A stretch of 64,000 bases of DNA from Roseovarius confluentis (GCF_002917925.1 NZ_PPFE01000001.1:744001-808000), one strand, 5' to 3'; positions 16,396 through 25,619 are shown, counted from the first letter of the stretch. Notes: a model not told the origin generated them from the sequence alone. Program-made: numbers and translations.

Positions 16396-17144
16396 CCAAG
16401 ACGCTCCAGCACGTCCTCGATGGAGCGTGTGATGAGCGCGAGGCAATCGGGGTCGGAAAAGCGGTGATCGGCCCCGTCGACGAGCGTGAGGCGCATGTCC
16501 TTGCCCTTGGCGTGGTCCAGCAGGCGCAGGGCCACAGACATGTCCACATCCGCATCTGCGGTGCCTTGCAGGAACCGCACCGGGAAAGGCAGCTTGAGGT
16601 CCGCGCGCAGGACAAGGTTGTCGCGCCCGTCCTCTATCAGCCGGTGGGTGATGATGTAGGGCTCGTCATAGTCGCTGGGCAGGGCAAGGCGGCCCTTGGC
16701 CTTCAACTCGGCCCGCTGTGCCTCGGTGAAACCGGCCCACATGCTGTCCTCGGTGAAATCCGGCGCGGCGGCGACGGTGACCATGCCGGCGACGCGGTCG
16801 GGGATCGCGCGGGCCATGAGCAGGGCAATCCAGCCGCCCATGGAGGAGCCGACGAGGATCTGCGGACCGTCGGTCAGCTCTTCGATCACGGCCTGCGCGT
16901 CGGCGGCCCAGTCACCAATGCAGCCGTCGGTGAAGGCTTCGCTGCTTTGTCCATGTCCGGAATAGTCGAACCGCAGAAAGGCACGGCCCGTGCGCTTGGC
17001 CCAGTCTTCCAGATGGATGGCCTTGGTGCCTTCCATGTCCGACTTGAAGCCGCCGAGAAAGACCACGCCCGGCCCGTCGCCGTCGGTCTTGTGATAGGCC
17101 AGACGTCGCCCTTGGGGCGAGGTAAGCGTTTCTGTCTCTGACAT
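16392..17144 (-). CDS. Alpha/beta hydrolase (serine hydrolase of ABHD10-like type)
   Basis: The 250-residue protein has FLGGFKSDMEGTKA, the short FDYSGHGQSS motif, nucleophile elbow VGSSMGGW (serine near 99), an aspartate in TADADVDMS and a histidine in DGADHRFSDP. This set matches a family of small cytosolic hydrolases that includes mitochondrial ABHD10, an acyl-protein thioesterase/glucuronidase. Substrate in bacteria is not established. It is the first gene of a two-gene unit with the membrane-anchored hydrolase. Confidence 0.85.
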   Translation of the reverse strand: MSETETLTSPQGRRLAYHKTDGDGPGVVFLGGFKSDMEGTKAIHLEDWAKRTGRAFLRFDYSGHGQSSEAFTDGCIGDWAADAQAVIEELTDGPQILVGSSMGGWIALLMARAIPDRVAGMVTVAAAPDFTEDSMWAGFTEAQRAELKAKGRLALPSDYDEPYIITHRLIEDGRDNLVLRADLKLPFPVRFLQGTADADVDMSVALRLLDHAKGKDMRLTLVDGADHRFSDPDCLALITRSIEDVLERLG

Positions 17145-17215
17145 CGGTGTTCCCCTTCGAGGTTTGACGGGAACCTGTCACCCTACGCGCGGCGTTTCAA
17201 GCCGCTTGGGCCGTG

Positions 17216-17395
17216 TCAGAGAATGGAGCCGATGGTGCGCTCGATCCGGTCGAGCGTGTATTCCCGTTCGCGCCCCGGTTTGTCGGCGACGGCGCTGGCC
17301 GGGAAGCCGAGATAGGTGGTTCCCGCCGCTTGGTCGGGATCATCCGCATCACCGGAGTCGCCGGTGCTGTCGGAGCTGGTGTCGTGACGTGTCAT
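17216..17395 (-). CDS. Small hypothetical protein (59 aa)
   Basis: An ATG at 17395 opens a 59-codon frame ending in TGA at 17216. The first half is acidic and Ser/Asp/Gly-rich (low complexity) and the second contains TTYLGFPAS, VADKPGRERE and YTLDRIERTIG, which reads like a structured motif with a final amphipathic helix. Third codon positions are GC-rich as in neighbours, and the gap between the hydrolase and MFS genes would otherwise be about 415 nt. There is no strong Shine-Dalgarno (AACGAACGGTAACGA precedes the ATG). No family recognised. Confidence 0.45.
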   Translation of the reverse strand: MTRHDTSSDSTGDSGDADDPDQAAGTTYLGFPASAVADKPGREREYTLDRIERTIGSIL

Positions 17396-17559
17396 ATTCG
17401 TTACCGTTCGTTTTCTTCCGCGCTGTGGCCCATCAGGCCTGTGAATGAAGCTAGCATGTCATGGAAGAATGAAAATTCTCTTTTTGTCACAATATGTTAC
17501 AGTGAACATTCGCATACAGGAGAATACGGCGCGATACAATTGTATGCAGATGTATGCCG

Positions 17560-18795
17560 TTATTTGACATCGCGAAGGCCGAGCGCGGCCAGCCCGCCTA
17601 GGGCCGACATGGCCGCAAACCCGATCAGGGCGGCGTTCGGACCGACCCAGCTGAGCGCGCCGCCAAAGGCCCCCGCCAGCAGCAGGATGATCCCGATGGC
17701 AAGGTTGGCGACGGCGGAATTCACGGTGCGGCGATCCTCGGGCGAGATGTCGACAAGGTAAGTCGAGCGCGCCTGCCGCACGCCGTGATAGGCCACCATC
17801 AGCACGAAGAGAACGCCGGGTATTATTGCGGTGGTCTGGGCCCATCCGGCAAGGTTGACGGCGACGCCCGCCGCCATGGCGAGTGCGCCCAGAAGCCCCG
17901 CCACCAGCAGCATCAAGCGGCTGGAGCGGTCGGCGAGCCAGCCCCAGGCGTAGGAACTGACGAAGCCGGCGGCCGAGGACGCCACCAGCAGCGCCCCCAG
18001 CGTGCGCAGGTTGTTGTCGTCGCCTTGCGTGGTCATAACCGCGAGGAACGGCGGTGCGAGAGCGGTGGCCGTCAGCAGGCCGCGCACGAGGATGAAGCGG
18101 CGCAGGTTGGCATCTTCGCGGATCACGTCGCGAAAGCGGTGCAAGCCGGTGTCGTTTTGCGGGGTGCTGTCGTCCTCATCGAGGGTCGAGAAGATGAGTG
18201 CGGCGGCAATCCAGAGGCACGAAGCCAAGGCGATGGCGGCGATCACGGCGGTCTTGGTCTGGATGAGCCCCGAGAGCATCAGCCCGGCAAAAACCAGCAC
18301 CGCGATGGACGCGGCCGAGCCTGCCATGCCGGTGACCGCGCCGCGCTTGGTCTGGCCGACGGTCTTGCCGAGGATGTCCTTGTAGGAGACCGAGCAGGCC
18401 GCGCGGAAGAGCGCCAGCGTGGCCAAGAGCACGCACATGGCGACGCCCGCCGCCCAGCCTTGCAGGAAAATGGCCGAGGCGGCGATGCCCGCGGCCATGG
18501 CCCCCTGCCCCGCGCTGCCCGCGACCCACATCCAGCGGCGTTGCTTGCGCTGTTCCAGCCACGGCGCCAACAGCACCTGCGGCAGCAGCGCCCCGGCCTC
18601 GCGCAGCGGCACCAGAAGCGCCACGAGGCTGCCGGGTGCGCCAAGCACGCCCAGAAGCCAGCTGAGCACCAGCTTGGGGTCTATGAGGCCATCGGCGATT
18701 TTCGTGAGGCTTAGAGAAAAGATATGCCGAAGCCCGTTGCGGGCCTCGGCCTTGTCACTTTCCTGTCCTGTCAGTCGTTCGAATGTGCCTTGCAC
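17560..18795 (-). CDS. MFS transporter
   Basis: The 411-residue protein has about 11-12 membrane helices in two halves split by a cytoplasmic loop around residues 200-225 (STLDEDDSTPQNDT). Loops include the MFS-type AWGWLADRSSRLM and a basic EQRKQRRW after helix 2. Substrate not recognisable. It is convergent with nothing nearby; its 3' side borders an AT-rich stretch containing the inverted half-sites GCATAC and GTATGC. A small conserved-looking protein gene lies just upstream on the same strand, 24 nt away. Confidence 0.88.
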   Translation of the reverse strand: MQGTFERLTGQESDKAEARNGLRHIFSLSLTKIADGLIDPKLVLSWLLGVLGAPGSLVALLVPLREAGALLPQVLLAPWLEQRKQRRWMWVAGSAGQGAMAAGIAASAIFLQGWAAGVAMCVLLATLALFRAACSVSYKDILGKTVGQTKRGAVTGMAGSAASIAVLVFAGLMLSGLIQTKTAVIAAIALASCLWIAAALIFSTLDEDDSTPQNDTGLHRFRDVIREDANLRRFILVRGLLTATALAPPFLAVMTTQGDDNNLRTLGALLVASSAAGFVSSYAWGWLADRSSRLMLLVAGLLGALAMAAGVAVNLAGWAQTTAIIPGVLFVLMVAYHGVRQARSTYLVDISPEDRRTVNSAVANLAIGIILLLAGAFGGALSWVGPNAALIGFAAMSALGGLAALGLRDVK

Positions 18796-18819
18796 TGCGC
18801 ACCTTGTCGTTGAGGCTGG

Positions 18820-19005
18820 TTAGCCTCCGACATAGGGCGCGGACTTGGGACGGTAAAAGATTTTCTGGTTGTGCAGCCGTCCCAGCAGGTCGTGGATGCG
18901 GCGGGTCACCGGCTCGGGCTGGTTGACCTTCGAGCTGTGCAGGGCGCTTTCGATCAGCTCCATGTCTTCGACGGAGAGTTCGAATTTATCGTTGTAGCGG
19001 GCCAT
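18820..19005 (-). CDS. Small hypothetical protein (61 aa)
   Basis: Start at 19005 (MARYNDKFEL) has AAGGAG nine bases upstream; an ATG six bases earlier would sit only 3 nt from that site. The protein is soluble, with an acidic helix (SVEDMELIESALHSS) and a basic half (PVTRRIHDLLGRLHNQKIFYRPK). Compact size and composition look like a conserved housekeeping-associated small protein of this family, but no domain is recognised. It lies 24 nt upstream of the MFS gene on the same strand, so cotranscription is likely. Confidence 0.7.
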   Translation of the reverse strand: MARYNDKFELSVEDMELIESALHSSKVNQPEPVTRRIHDLLGRLHNQKIFYRPKSAPYVGG

Positions 19006-19336
19006 GTTCATCTGCTCCTTAACGTTGTCGCGGCATGCGATAAGTAAAACGAAATGCACGTTTCGTACTGGTTATATAGGAGTTCGCGCCACGTCGTAAA
19101 GTATATTTTCATTCGTCTTTTCAATATCTTGCAAAACGCCCTGCTGCGACGCGGCATGCCGGATTCGCATGCATTTGCACACCGAATCCACTCAAAGGAG
19201 GCCAAGCCCTTACCCCGAAAGCACTCTTTGGGCAGGGCGTGCTTGACTTGGCCCCTGGCCCGCGCCAAAACCCGGGCCAAGACCATAACCCGCAACCGGG
19301 CGTTCCGTGGGCGCCAAACTGACGAGGAGGCCAGAC
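19006..19336. other. Intergenic region between the divergent 61-aa gene and thrS
   Basis: This 331-nt divergent spacer must carry both promoters. It has an AT-rich central block (19060-19135) including TTATATAGG and a TATATTTTCATTCG run. No leader peptide, T-box or riboswitch-like structure was recognised, and T-box elements are not expected in this group. A longer in-frame start for thrS at 19307 lacks a ribosome site. Confidence 0.4.
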
Positions 19337-21316
19337 ATGGCTCAGATCTCCCTTACCCTTCCCGATGGCAATGCGCGGCAATACGACGCCGGGATCACCC
19401 CCGCCGAAGTGGCCGCCGATATCTCGACCTCGCTGGCCAAGAAGGCCATTTCGGCCCATGTGGACGGCAAGCACTGGGATCTGGCCTGGCCCATTGAGCG
19501 CGACGCGCAGATCGCCATCAACACGATGAAGGACGAAGAGGCCGCCAACGAGCTGGTGCGCCACGACCTTGCGCATATCATGGCCCGCGCGGTGCAGGAG
19601 ATCTGGCCCGAGACCAAGGTCACCATCGGCCCGGTGATCGAGAATGGCTGGTATTACGATTTCGACCGCGCAGAGCCGTTCACTCCCGAGGATCTGGGCG
19701 CCATCGAGAAGAAGATGCGCGAGATCATCAACCTGCGCGACCCCGTGCGCACCGAGGTGTGGGAGCGGGACCGCGCGGTGCAGCACTACAAGGACAATGG
19801 CGAGCCCTACAAGGTGGAGCTGATCGACGCCATTCCGGGCGACGAGCCCTTGCGGATGTATTGGCATGGCGACTGGCAGGACCTGTGCCGGGGTCCGCAT
19901 TTGCAGCACACCGGACAGGTGCCGGCGGATGCGTTCAAGCTGATGTCCATCGCAGGTGCGTATTGGCGCGGTGACAGCAGCCGCCCGATGCTGCAGCGGA
20001 TTTACGGCGTGGCCTTTACCGGCAAGGAAAAGCTGAAGGCATACCTGAATTTCCTGGAAGAGGCCGAGAAGCGCGACCACCGCAAGCTGGGCCGCGAGAT
20101 GAGCCTGTTTCACATGCAGGAAGAGGCCCCCGGACAGGTGTTCTGGCACCCCAATGGCTGGACGATCTATACCCAGCTTCAGGATTACATGCGCCGCAAA
20201 CAGCGCGCGGGCGGATACCGCGAGATCAACACGCCGCAGGTCGTGGACCGCAAGCTTTGGGAAAAATCCGGGCACTGGGACAAGTACCAGCATCACATGT
20301 TCATCGTGGAAGTGGACGAGTCCCGCGACGGCGAGGATGACGACGCGAGCGTCAAGAACAAGGACCAGACGCGGATCAACGCGTTGAAGCCGATGAACTG
20401 CCCCTGCCACGTGCAGGTGTTCAACCAGGGCCTCAAATCCTATCGCGACCTGCCCTTACGGCTGGCCGAGTTCGGGTCCTGTGCCCGGTTCGAGCCGTCG
20501 GGCGCGCTGCACGGGATCATGCGGGTGCGCGGGTTCACCCAGGACGACGCGCATATCTTCTGCACCGAGGAGCAGATCCAGGAGGAATGCGCACGGTTCA
20601 TCGACTTTCTGGCGGATGTCTACCGCGAGTTGGGCTTTCCGGAATTCGAGATCAAGTTCGCCACGCGCCCCGAAAAGCGCGTGGGCAGCGACGAGTCCTG
20701 GGACTACGTCGAGGGCGCGCTGGAGAACGCGATCAAGGCGGTGGGGCGTGACTATACGCTGGAGCCGGGCGATGGCGCGTTTTATGGCCCGAAGCTGGAT
20801 TTCTACCTGACCGACGCGATCGGCCGGGTCTGGCAGTGCGGCACGTTCCAGGTGGATCCCAACCTGCCCGAGCGGCTGGAGGCGACGTATATCGGCGCGG
20901 ACGGCGAAAAGCACCGGCCCTTCATGCTGCACCGCGCCTGCCTTGGATCGTTCGAGCGGTTCGTCGGCATCCTGATCGAGAACTGGGAAGGCAAGCTGCC
21001 CTTCTGGCTGGCCCCCAGGCAGGTGGTCGTGGCCTCGATCGTGTCCGAGGCGAACGAGTACGTGCTGGACGTTGTCGAACAGTTGAAAGCCGCGGGCGTG
21101 CGGGCCGAGGCAGACCTGCGCAACGAGAAGATCAACTACAAGGTCCGCGAACATTCCGTGGGCAAGGTGCCGGTGATCCTGGCCGTGGGGATGCGCGAGG
21201 TCGAGGAAAAGACCGTGTCGGTGCGGCGGCTGGGCGAAAAGCAGACCAGCGTGCAGAGCCTGGAGGAGGTCACGGCATCGCTGGCCAAGGACGCGACGCC
21301 GCCGGACCTTGCCTGA
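19337..21316 (+). CDS. thrS: Threonyl-tRNA synthetase
   Basis: Start 19337 follows GACGAGGAGG. The 659-residue enzyme has an N-terminal TGS domain (about 1-62), a tRNA-editing/SAD domain (about 65-230, with [11 protein letters not shown]), a class II catalytic core with zinc ligands beginning at [10 protein letters not shown] (Cys near 356) and motif 3 region [20 protein letters not shown], and an anticodon-binding domain (about 565-650). It charges tRNA-Thr in the cytosol. It stands alone; a palindromic repeat lies 20 nt beyond its stop. Confidence 0.98.
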   Translation: MAQISLTLPDGNARQYDAGITPAEVAADISTSLAKKAISAHVDGKHWDLAWPIERDAQIAINTMKDEEAANELVRHDLAHIMARAVQEIWPETKVTIGPVIENGWYYDFDRAEPFTPEDLGAIEKKMREIINLRDPVRTEVWERDRAVQHYKDNGEPYKVELIDAIPGDEPLRMYWHGDWQDLCRGPHLQHTGQVPADAFKLMSIAGAYWRGDSSRPMLQRIYGVAFTGKEKLKAYLNFLEEAEKRDHRKLGREMSLFHMQEEAPGQVFWHPNGWTIYTQLQDYMRRKQRAGGYREINTPQVVDRKLWEKSGHWDKYQHHMFIVEVDESRDGEDDDASVKNKDQTRINALKPMNCPCHVQVFNQGLKSYRDLPLRLAEFGSCARFEPSGALHGIMRVRGFTQDDAHIFCTEEQIQEECARFIDFLADVYRELGFPEFEIKFATRPEKRVGSDESWDYVEGALENAIKAVGRDYTLEPGDGAFYGPKLDFYLTDAIGRVWQCGTFQVDPNLPERLEATYIGADGEKHRPFMLHRACLGSFERFVGILIENWEGKLPFWLAPRQVVVASIVSEANEYVLDVVEQLKAAGVRAEADLRNEKINYKVREHSVGKVPVILAVGMREVEEKTVSVRRLGEKQTSVQSLEEVTASLAKDATPPDLA

Positions 21317-21335
21317 CGGTATCGGTTGGGGTCAC

Positions 21336-21371
21336 CCGCCCCGGGCTTGACCCGGGCTTGACCCGGGGCGG
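21336..21371. repeat. Dispersed GC-rich palindrome (copy 3, with internal duplication)
   Basis: Outer arms CCGCCCCGGG and CCCGGGGCGG enclose two copies of CTTGA separated by CCCGGG, i.e. the usual arm-CTTGA-arm unit with one half duplicated. It follows thrS by 20 nt and separates it from a convergent membrane-protein gene, so it may also act as a terminator-like structure. Confidence 0.75.
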
Positions 21372-21392
21372 TGTCGCCCACAAGCGGGCGTT

Positions 21393-21761
21393 TCAGAAAT
21401 GCGCCTTGGGCTCGTCCGGTTTGCCGGCGGCGATGGCCAGCAGACCGGCCAGCCCGACGAAGCCGATCGGGAAAAGCGTGAAGGGGCCGATGCCGAACGT
21501 GTAGGCCATCAGCCCCGCCGAGATCAGCATCAGGATACCGCCCCAGAGCGCCCGCGCCTTGGCCATGGCCGCCCCGGCAATGGCCAGGAGCGGCGAGACG
21601 AAACTGGCGGTGCGCACCAGCCCCTCGCGATCGAGCGCGGAAGCCAGCCCCTCGACTTCGCCGTATTCGCGGATGAATTCAGTATAGCCGAAGCTGAAGA
21701 AGCCCACGATCAGGGCGAGGCAGCCGCCGATGATCCCCAAGACAAGTGCCGCGTTGCGCAT
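21393..21761 (-). CDS. Small membrane protein (4 predicted helices)
   Basis: The 122-residue protein is Gly/Ala/Leu-rich with hydrophobic stretches at about 5-25, 52-68, 70-90 and 93-112, the first reading LVLGIIGGCLALIVGFF as in many DUF4064-like bacterial membrane proteins. The segment REYGEVEGLASALDREG faces one side. No function is inferred. It is convergent with thrS and lies 18 nt from the upstream ArsC-like gene on the same strand, so the two probably form a unit. Confidence 0.6.
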   Translation of the reverse strand: MRNAALVLGIIGGCLALIVGFFSFGYTEFIREYGEVEGLASALDREGLVRTASFVSPLLAIAGAAMAKARALWGGILMLISAGLMAYTFGIGPFTLFPIGFVGLAGLLAIAAGKPDEPKAHF

Positions 21762-21779
21762 GGTCGCCTCCTTTGTCTG

Positions 21780-22091
21780 TCAGGCCAGCGCCGCCTGCAC
21801 GTCCTTGCCCCAGCCGAGGTAGAGCGTGCCGCCGTCGTCGATCAGCGGGCGTTTCATCAGCGTGGGATGCGCGGCGAGCAGGTCCAGCGGATCGCCCGCG
21901 CGCTCGGCCTCGCCGAGGCCACGCCAGGTGGTGGAGCGGGTGTTCAGCAGGGCTGCGCCGAATTGTCCATGCGCCCGGGCGAGGACATCGGCGGGCACGC
22001 CATCGGCACGGACATCGCGCAACTCGGCATTCGGCAAGGATTTCAGCGCCTTGCGGCAAGTATCGCAGTTTTTCAGCCCGTAGAGGATCAT
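21780..22091 (-). CDS. ArsC/Spx-family thioredoxin-like protein
   Basis: Using the ATG at 22091 (GGAG six bases upstream) gives 103 residues; a GTG at 22106 would add five. The thioredoxin-like ArsC fold begins MILYGLKNCDTCRKALK with a CDTC active site near residues 9-12, and later has LNTRSTTWRGL and a conserved RPLI (MKRPLIDDGG) loop. Family members include arsenate reductases and the YffB/Spx-like proteins; the RPLI loop and lack of nearby arsenic genes fit the YffB-like group, so no arsenic role is claimed. Cotranscribed with the small membrane protein. Confidence 0.82.
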   Translation of the reverse strand: MILYGLKNCDTCRKALKSLPNAELRDVRADGVPADVLARAHGQFGAALLNTRSTTWRGLGEAERAGDPLDLLAAHPTLMKRPLIDDGGTLYLGWGKDVQAALA

Positions 22092-22257
22092 TTTCGCTCC
22101 GCTCACGTTTTCATCAGTTCTCCCCTACCTAAGCATCCATGCGGCGTGTTTCACTTGCTTTTTACGTGATGCGCCCAATCTTCTTGTACGTGGTCTTGGT
22201 TCTGCGTCCCGCGGCCTTTGGGCCGACATGCGGGAACGCGGCCCCTTGGCGGCACAG

Positions 22258-22272
22258 CCCGGCTTAGCCGGG
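22258..22272 (+). promoter_or_regulatory. Hairpin in the cold-shock mRNA leader
   Basis: A perfect 6-bp stem CCCGGC/GCCGGG with loop TTA lies 28 nt before the cold-shock ATG and just upstream of its AAGGAGAAG ribosome site. Cold-shock leaders in other bacteria refold with temperature; that role here is inferred from position only. Confidence 0.35.
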
Positions 22273-22300
22273 AAAGACAACGGCAAGAAGGAGAAGCGGA

Positions 22301-22507
22301 ATGCCGACCGGCACCGTGAAATGGTTCAATACGACAAAGGGCTATGGATTCATCGCCCCTCAAGAAGGCGGCAATGACGTCTTCGTGCATATCAGCCAGG
22401 TGGAACAATCCGGCATGACCGGCCTGGCCGACGATCAGAAGGTCGAATACGAGCTTCAGGACGGCCGCGACGGTCGTCCCATGGCGGTCAACCTCAAAGC
22501 GGTCTGA
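22301..22507 (+). CDS. cspA: Cold-shock domain protein
   Basis: The 68-residue protein is a single cold-shock domain: GTVKWFNTTKGYGFIAP carries RNP1 (KGYGFI) and DVFVHIS carries RNP2. It binds single-stranded RNA/DNA and acts as an RNA chaperone. An AAGGAGAAG ribosome site is 6 nt upstream of the ATG, and a 200-nt untranslated region to the preceding divergent gene leaves room for a long leader, which contains a stable hairpin. The exact paralogue (CspA, CspC or CspE) cannot be assigned, so the symbol is generic. Confidence 0.95.
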   Translation: MPTGTVKWFNTTKGYGFIAPQEGGNDVFVHISQVEQSGMTGLADDQKVEYELQDGRDGRPMAVNLKAV

Positions 22508-22540
22508 TCCCGCCGCAGGCCCTGGCGACGCAGCACTTTT

Positions 22541-22837
22541 TCAGGCCGGGTTCTCGGCCTGAACTTTATCCCAGTTTTCCCCCATCGCGACGATGCAGGA
22601 CGTGCCGGTGGCATAGGCCACCACGAGCGTCCAGCCGCCGCTCTCATCCGTCCAGACCTCCATCACTTGATCGGGCCCTTGCGTGCCACGGGCAAAGCGC
22701 GTCACGCCGAACTGGCGCGACAGCTTTTGCGTCAGGGTGTGGCTGGGTTCGCAGAGAATGTCCGCGATCGGGCTGGTCGCCGCCACGGGCGTGGCGCCGA
22801 GGGCGATCAGCGCAAGGCCGGTGATATGCCTGAACAT
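22541..22837 (-). CDS. Hypothetical exported protein (98 aa)
   Basis: Start at 22837 (AGGAG ten bases upstream) gives a protein with a clear signal peptide (FRHITGLALIALGATPVAA, cleavage after about residue 21). The mature part holds two cysteines (DILCEPS and GTSCIVA) that could pair and a TDESGGWTLVVAY motif. A longer in-frame reading to 23071 runs through a terminator and lacks a ribosome site. Family not recognised; likely periplasmic. Confidence 0.7.
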   Translation of the reverse strand: MFRHITGLALIALGATPVAATSPIADILCEPSHTLTQKLSRQFGVTRFARGTQGPDQVMEVWTDESGGWTLVVAYATGTSCIVAMGENWDKVQAENPA

Positions 22838-22954
22838 GGGGCTGCTCCTGTCGTTGACTGCACCTGAGATGTAACAGATTTGCGACAGCACGTATAGACC
22901 CCGTATATACGCAGGATATACGCTGTGGATTTCGGGGCGTTGATAAGGCACGAA

Positions 22955-22983
22955 AAAAGGGCGCACGCGGCGTACGCCCTTTT
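22955..22983. terminator. Bidirectional rho-independent terminator
   Basis: Arms AAAAGGGCG and CGCCCTTTT, with an inner ACG/CGT pairing, form a stem with T-rich flanks both ways. It is 30 nt beyond the stop of the 92-aa exported-protein gene on the - strand and its T run (six T) suits that transcript best. Confidence 0.85.
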
Positions 22984-23012
22984 CCCAAAATCTCAGATCC
23001 GTCGGTTGCGGC

Positions 23013-23291
23013 TCAGAAACAGCCCTTCTGCCCTTCGGGACAGTTGTAGGAGCGGCGCACCTTGTGGACATAGTGCTTTTTCTTCGGCACCGGGTGCTGC
23101 ATGACCTGACGATAGCTTTGCGATTGGTTCGGGGTGCCGCAGGAGATCATGCCGCCAAGCGACACCGGTTGCAGGCCGCCGGGACAATAGTTTTCCTTGG
23201 AATGATAAGGATAAAGCTTGCCATCGGCGAGCGCCGGCCCGGCGGTGACGGTCGCGGCCAGGGCGACCAAAATGGGTTTGAGAATGCGCAT
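23013..23291 (-). CDS. Small exported Cys-containing protein (92 aa)
   Basis: The N-terminus is a signal peptide (ILKPILVALAATVTAGPALA, cut after ADG region near residue 23). The mature part has four cysteines (NYCPGGL, ISCGTP, YNCPEG, KGCF), and a basic HPVPKKKHYVHKVRRSYN stretch, suggesting a disulfide-bonded periplasmic protein. No family recognised. The gene has its own terminator downstream and is monocistronic. The spacer on its 5' side (23292-23570) shows no other gene. Confidence 0.72.
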   Translation of the reverse strand: MRILKPILVALAATVTAGPALADGKLYPYHSKENYCPGGLQPVSLGGMISCGTPNQSQSYRQVMQHPVPKKKHYVHKVRRSYNCPEGQKGCF

Positions 23292-23570
23292 AAGGTCCTC
23301 GTTCGTTATAAATTTTTTTCGGCCCGTCCCACGGATACCAGATATGGTACGCGATGGCCGGGGTCTGTCAATTTCTAATGTTAAAGCGATTGGTGCGGAT
23401 GCCTGGACAAAGGCTGTGGCGGGACGCGCCCGACCTGGAGGGCGTTTTGGCCGGGGTGGTCAATGTGCCGCGAACAAGACCGCACGCCGGTCATAGGGCG
23501 AAGGACCTCACCATCGCGCCCTCCGGGGGGAGGTCGGGCGCGGCCCGGCAGAGCCGGGCGGGACGCGTGG

Positions 23571-24059
23571 TCAGCGTTTGCGCAAAAGCTCCACCACCTC
23601 ACACCGCGGCCCCTCTTCCTGAAGCACGAACCGCACGGTTTCCTCCCACTCCGCCGGGTCATACTCCGGGAACCACGTGTCGGCGTCCTCGACGGCCAGA
23701 TCGACCTCGGTGATCACCAGACGGTCGGCGCGGGGCAAGAGGCTCTCGTAGATCCCCGCCCCACCGATGCCGCAGATATGGGCGTAGCCGGCGGCGTGCG
23801 CGGCGGCGATCGCGCTGTCGATGGAGCGGTGGACGTGCTCGGCGCCGTCGGGCATGCCCGAGGACACGACCAGGTTCAGGCGGTTCGGCAGGGGGCGGAA
23901 GCGTTCGGGCAGGCTTTCCCACGTGCGGCGACCCATGATGCAGGCGGTGCCGGAGGTCTCGCGCGAGAAGAACTTGAGGTCGGCGGGGATGTGCCACGGA
24001 ATACCCCCCTGCCGCCCGATGGCGCGGTTGCGGTCGGTCGCCACCACAAGCGAGATCAT
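23571..24059 (-). CDS. folA: Dihydrofolate reductase
   Basis: The 162-residue protein has [31 protein letters not shown] (substrate-binding and Met20-like loop), MGRRTWESLP (NADPH binding) and GIGGAGIYESLLP. It reduces dihydrofolate to tetrahydrofolate. Its ATG shares one base with the thyA stop (TGATG), so the two are translated from one message, which matches their metabolic link: thymidylate synthase produces the dihydrofolate that this enzyme recycles. Confidence 0.96.
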   Translation of the reverse strand: MISLVVATDRNRAIGRQGGIPWHIPADLKFFSRETSGTACIMGRRTWESLPERFRPLPNRLNLVVSSGMPDGAEHVHRSIDSAIAAAHAAGYAHICGIGGAGIYESLLPRADRLVITEVDLAVEDADTWFPEYDPAEWEETVRFVLQEEGPRCEVVELLRKR

Positions 24060-24850
24060 CAGACCGCCACCGGCGCGGAAATATGCGGGTCGGGATCGTA
24101 GCCGGTGATCTCGAAATCCTCGAAACGGAAATCGAAGATCGATTTGACGTCACGGGTGATCCGCAGCGTCGGCAAAGGCTTGGGCGTGCGGGAGAGTTGC
24201 AGTTTCACCTGGTCTACATGGTTGGAATAGATATGCGCGTCGCCGAAGCTGTGCACGAAATCGCCGGGCTCGTAGCCCGTGACATGGGCCAGCATGTGCA
24301 GCAGCAGCGCGTAAGAGGCAATGTTGAACGGCACGCCCAGGAACATGTCGGCCGAGCGCTGGTAGAGTTGCAGGTGCAGCTTGCCCCCCGCGATGCGCAC
24401 CTGCCAGAGCGTGTGACAGGGCGGCAGCGCCATGTCGGGCACATCGCCCGGATTCCAGGCCGAAACGATCAGGCGGCGGCTGTCGGGGGTTTCGCGGATC
24501 ATCTCCATCAGGGTTTCGATCTGGTCGATCTCGCCCACGGGTCCCGGCCAGTGGCGCCACTGGTGTCCGTAGACGGGGCCCAGGTCGCCGTCCGCGTCCG
24601 CCCATTCATCCCAGATGGAAACGCCGTTTTCCTTGAGATAGGCGATGTTGGTCTCGCCCGAGAGGAACCACAGCAGTTCGTGGATGATCGAGCGCAGGTG
24701 CAATTTCTTGGTGGTCACCAGCGGAAAGCCGTCGGCCATGGCATAGCGCGATTGCAGACCGAAGGCCGAGATCGTGCCGGTGCCGGTGCGGTCGGTCGAG
24801 GGCACGCCATGCGCCATCACATGGGCCAATGCGTCGTGGTATTGCTTCAT
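24059..24850 (-). CDS. thyA: Thymidylate synthase
   Basis: The 263-residue protein matches classical Thy[12 protein letters not shown] near the start, [14 protein letters not shown], the catalytic loop [10 protein letters not shown] (Cys near 145), [20 protein letters not shown] and a C-terminal APVAV. It methylates dUMP using methylene-tetrahydrofolate. It is first in the thyA-folA pair, with a one-base overlap. Confidence 0.98.
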   Translation of the reverse strand: MKQYHDALAHVMAHGVPSTDRTGTGTISAFGLQSRYAMADGFPLVTTKKLHLRSIIHELLWFLSGETNIAYLKENGVSIWDEWADADGDLGPVYGHQWRHWPGPVGEIDQIETLMEMIRETPDSRRLIVSAWNPGDVPDMALPPCHTLWQVRIAGGKLHLQLYQRSADMFLGVPFNIASYALLLHMLAHVTGYEPGDFVHSFGDAHIYSNHVDQVKLQLSRTPKPLPTLRITRDVKSIFDFRFEDFEITGYDPDPHISAPVAV

Positions 24851-25190
24851 CGGGTCTTTCCGCCTTTGGGCATTTGCAGGGCGCGGACAACTAATGCGAG
24901 TCGCACCCCACTATATCTTGTGAGACGGCGCAAACAATCCTCCAGATCGGGTGGCGGTTGCAGAGCAACACCCCTGATTTTTCGGTTTCGGCGAGCTGCA
25001 TGGATTTTATACCCACGGTGTCGTTGAATACCGAGGCGACGGAGTCGAACATCAGCCGGTTCGACGTGGACGAGACCTCGGTCAGTTTCGGCATCCGCTC
25101 GGAATTCTGAGGGTCCTGCCCCGCTCTGGACAGCGCGGCGCTTTCGGCTAACTGTGGTGGGAAAATCCAAATCAAAGGAGCCGCACGCTT
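24851..25190. other. Spacer between thyA and gloA with weak open frames
   Basis: About 340 nt. A minus-strand frame from ATG 25094 to 24891 (67 aa, starting MPKLTEVSSTSNRLM) has protein-like composition but only a weak ribosome site and no recognisable domain, and the opposite strand is also open here, so I do not call a gene. The segment should contain the gloA promoter; AAAGGAG before gloA lies at its end. Confidence 0.35.
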
Positions 25191-25619
25191 ATGGCGCTGA
25201 AATACCTGCACACGATGGTCCGGGTGAAGGACCTGGAGAAATCCATGGCCTTCTACGAACTTCTTGGCCTGAAGGAGACCCGGCGGATGGACAGCGAACA
25301 GGGCCGCTTTTCGTTGATCTTCATGGCACCGCCGGGACAGGAGGACTGTCCGATCGAACTGACGTACAATTGGGACGGCGATGACGATCTGCCGGATGAC
25401 AGCCGGCATTTCGGGCACCTGGCCTATCGCGTCGATAACATCTACGACATGTGCAAGCATCTGCAAGACAACGGCGTGACCATCAACCGCCCGCCGCGCG
25501 ACGGGCGCATGGCCTTCGTGCGCAGCCCCGACAACATCTCGGTCGAGCTGCTGCAGGAGGGTGACTCGCTTGAGCCCGCCGAGCCGTGGGCCAGCATGGA
25601 AAGTACCGGACACTGGTGA
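25191..25619 (+). CDS. gloA: Lactoylglutathione lyase (glyoxalase I)
   Basis: The 142-residue protein is a VOC-fold glyoxalase I with metal ligands recognisable as His (YLHTMVRV), Glu (PIELTYNW), His (HFGHLAYRV) and Glu (ISVELLQEG). It detoxifies methylglyoxal as its glutathione hemithioacetal. AAAGGAGCC precedes the ATG. Its TGA shares a base with the ATG of a 37-aa peptide, which in turn overlaps a DUF1194 gene, so it heads a coupled four-gene unit. Confidence 0.93.
   Translation: MALKYLHTMVRVKDLEKSMAFYELLGLKETRRMDSEQGRFSLIFMAPPGQEDCPIELTYNWDGDDDLPDDSRHFGHLAYRVDNIYDMCKHLQDNGVTINRPPRDGRMAFVRSPDNISVELLQEGDSLEPAEPWASMESTGHW

Noticed and set aside
24891..25094. 67-codon frame on the - strand between thyA and gloA
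   Set aside because: Weak ribosome site; + strand also open; no family. Mentioned in the spacer entry but not called.
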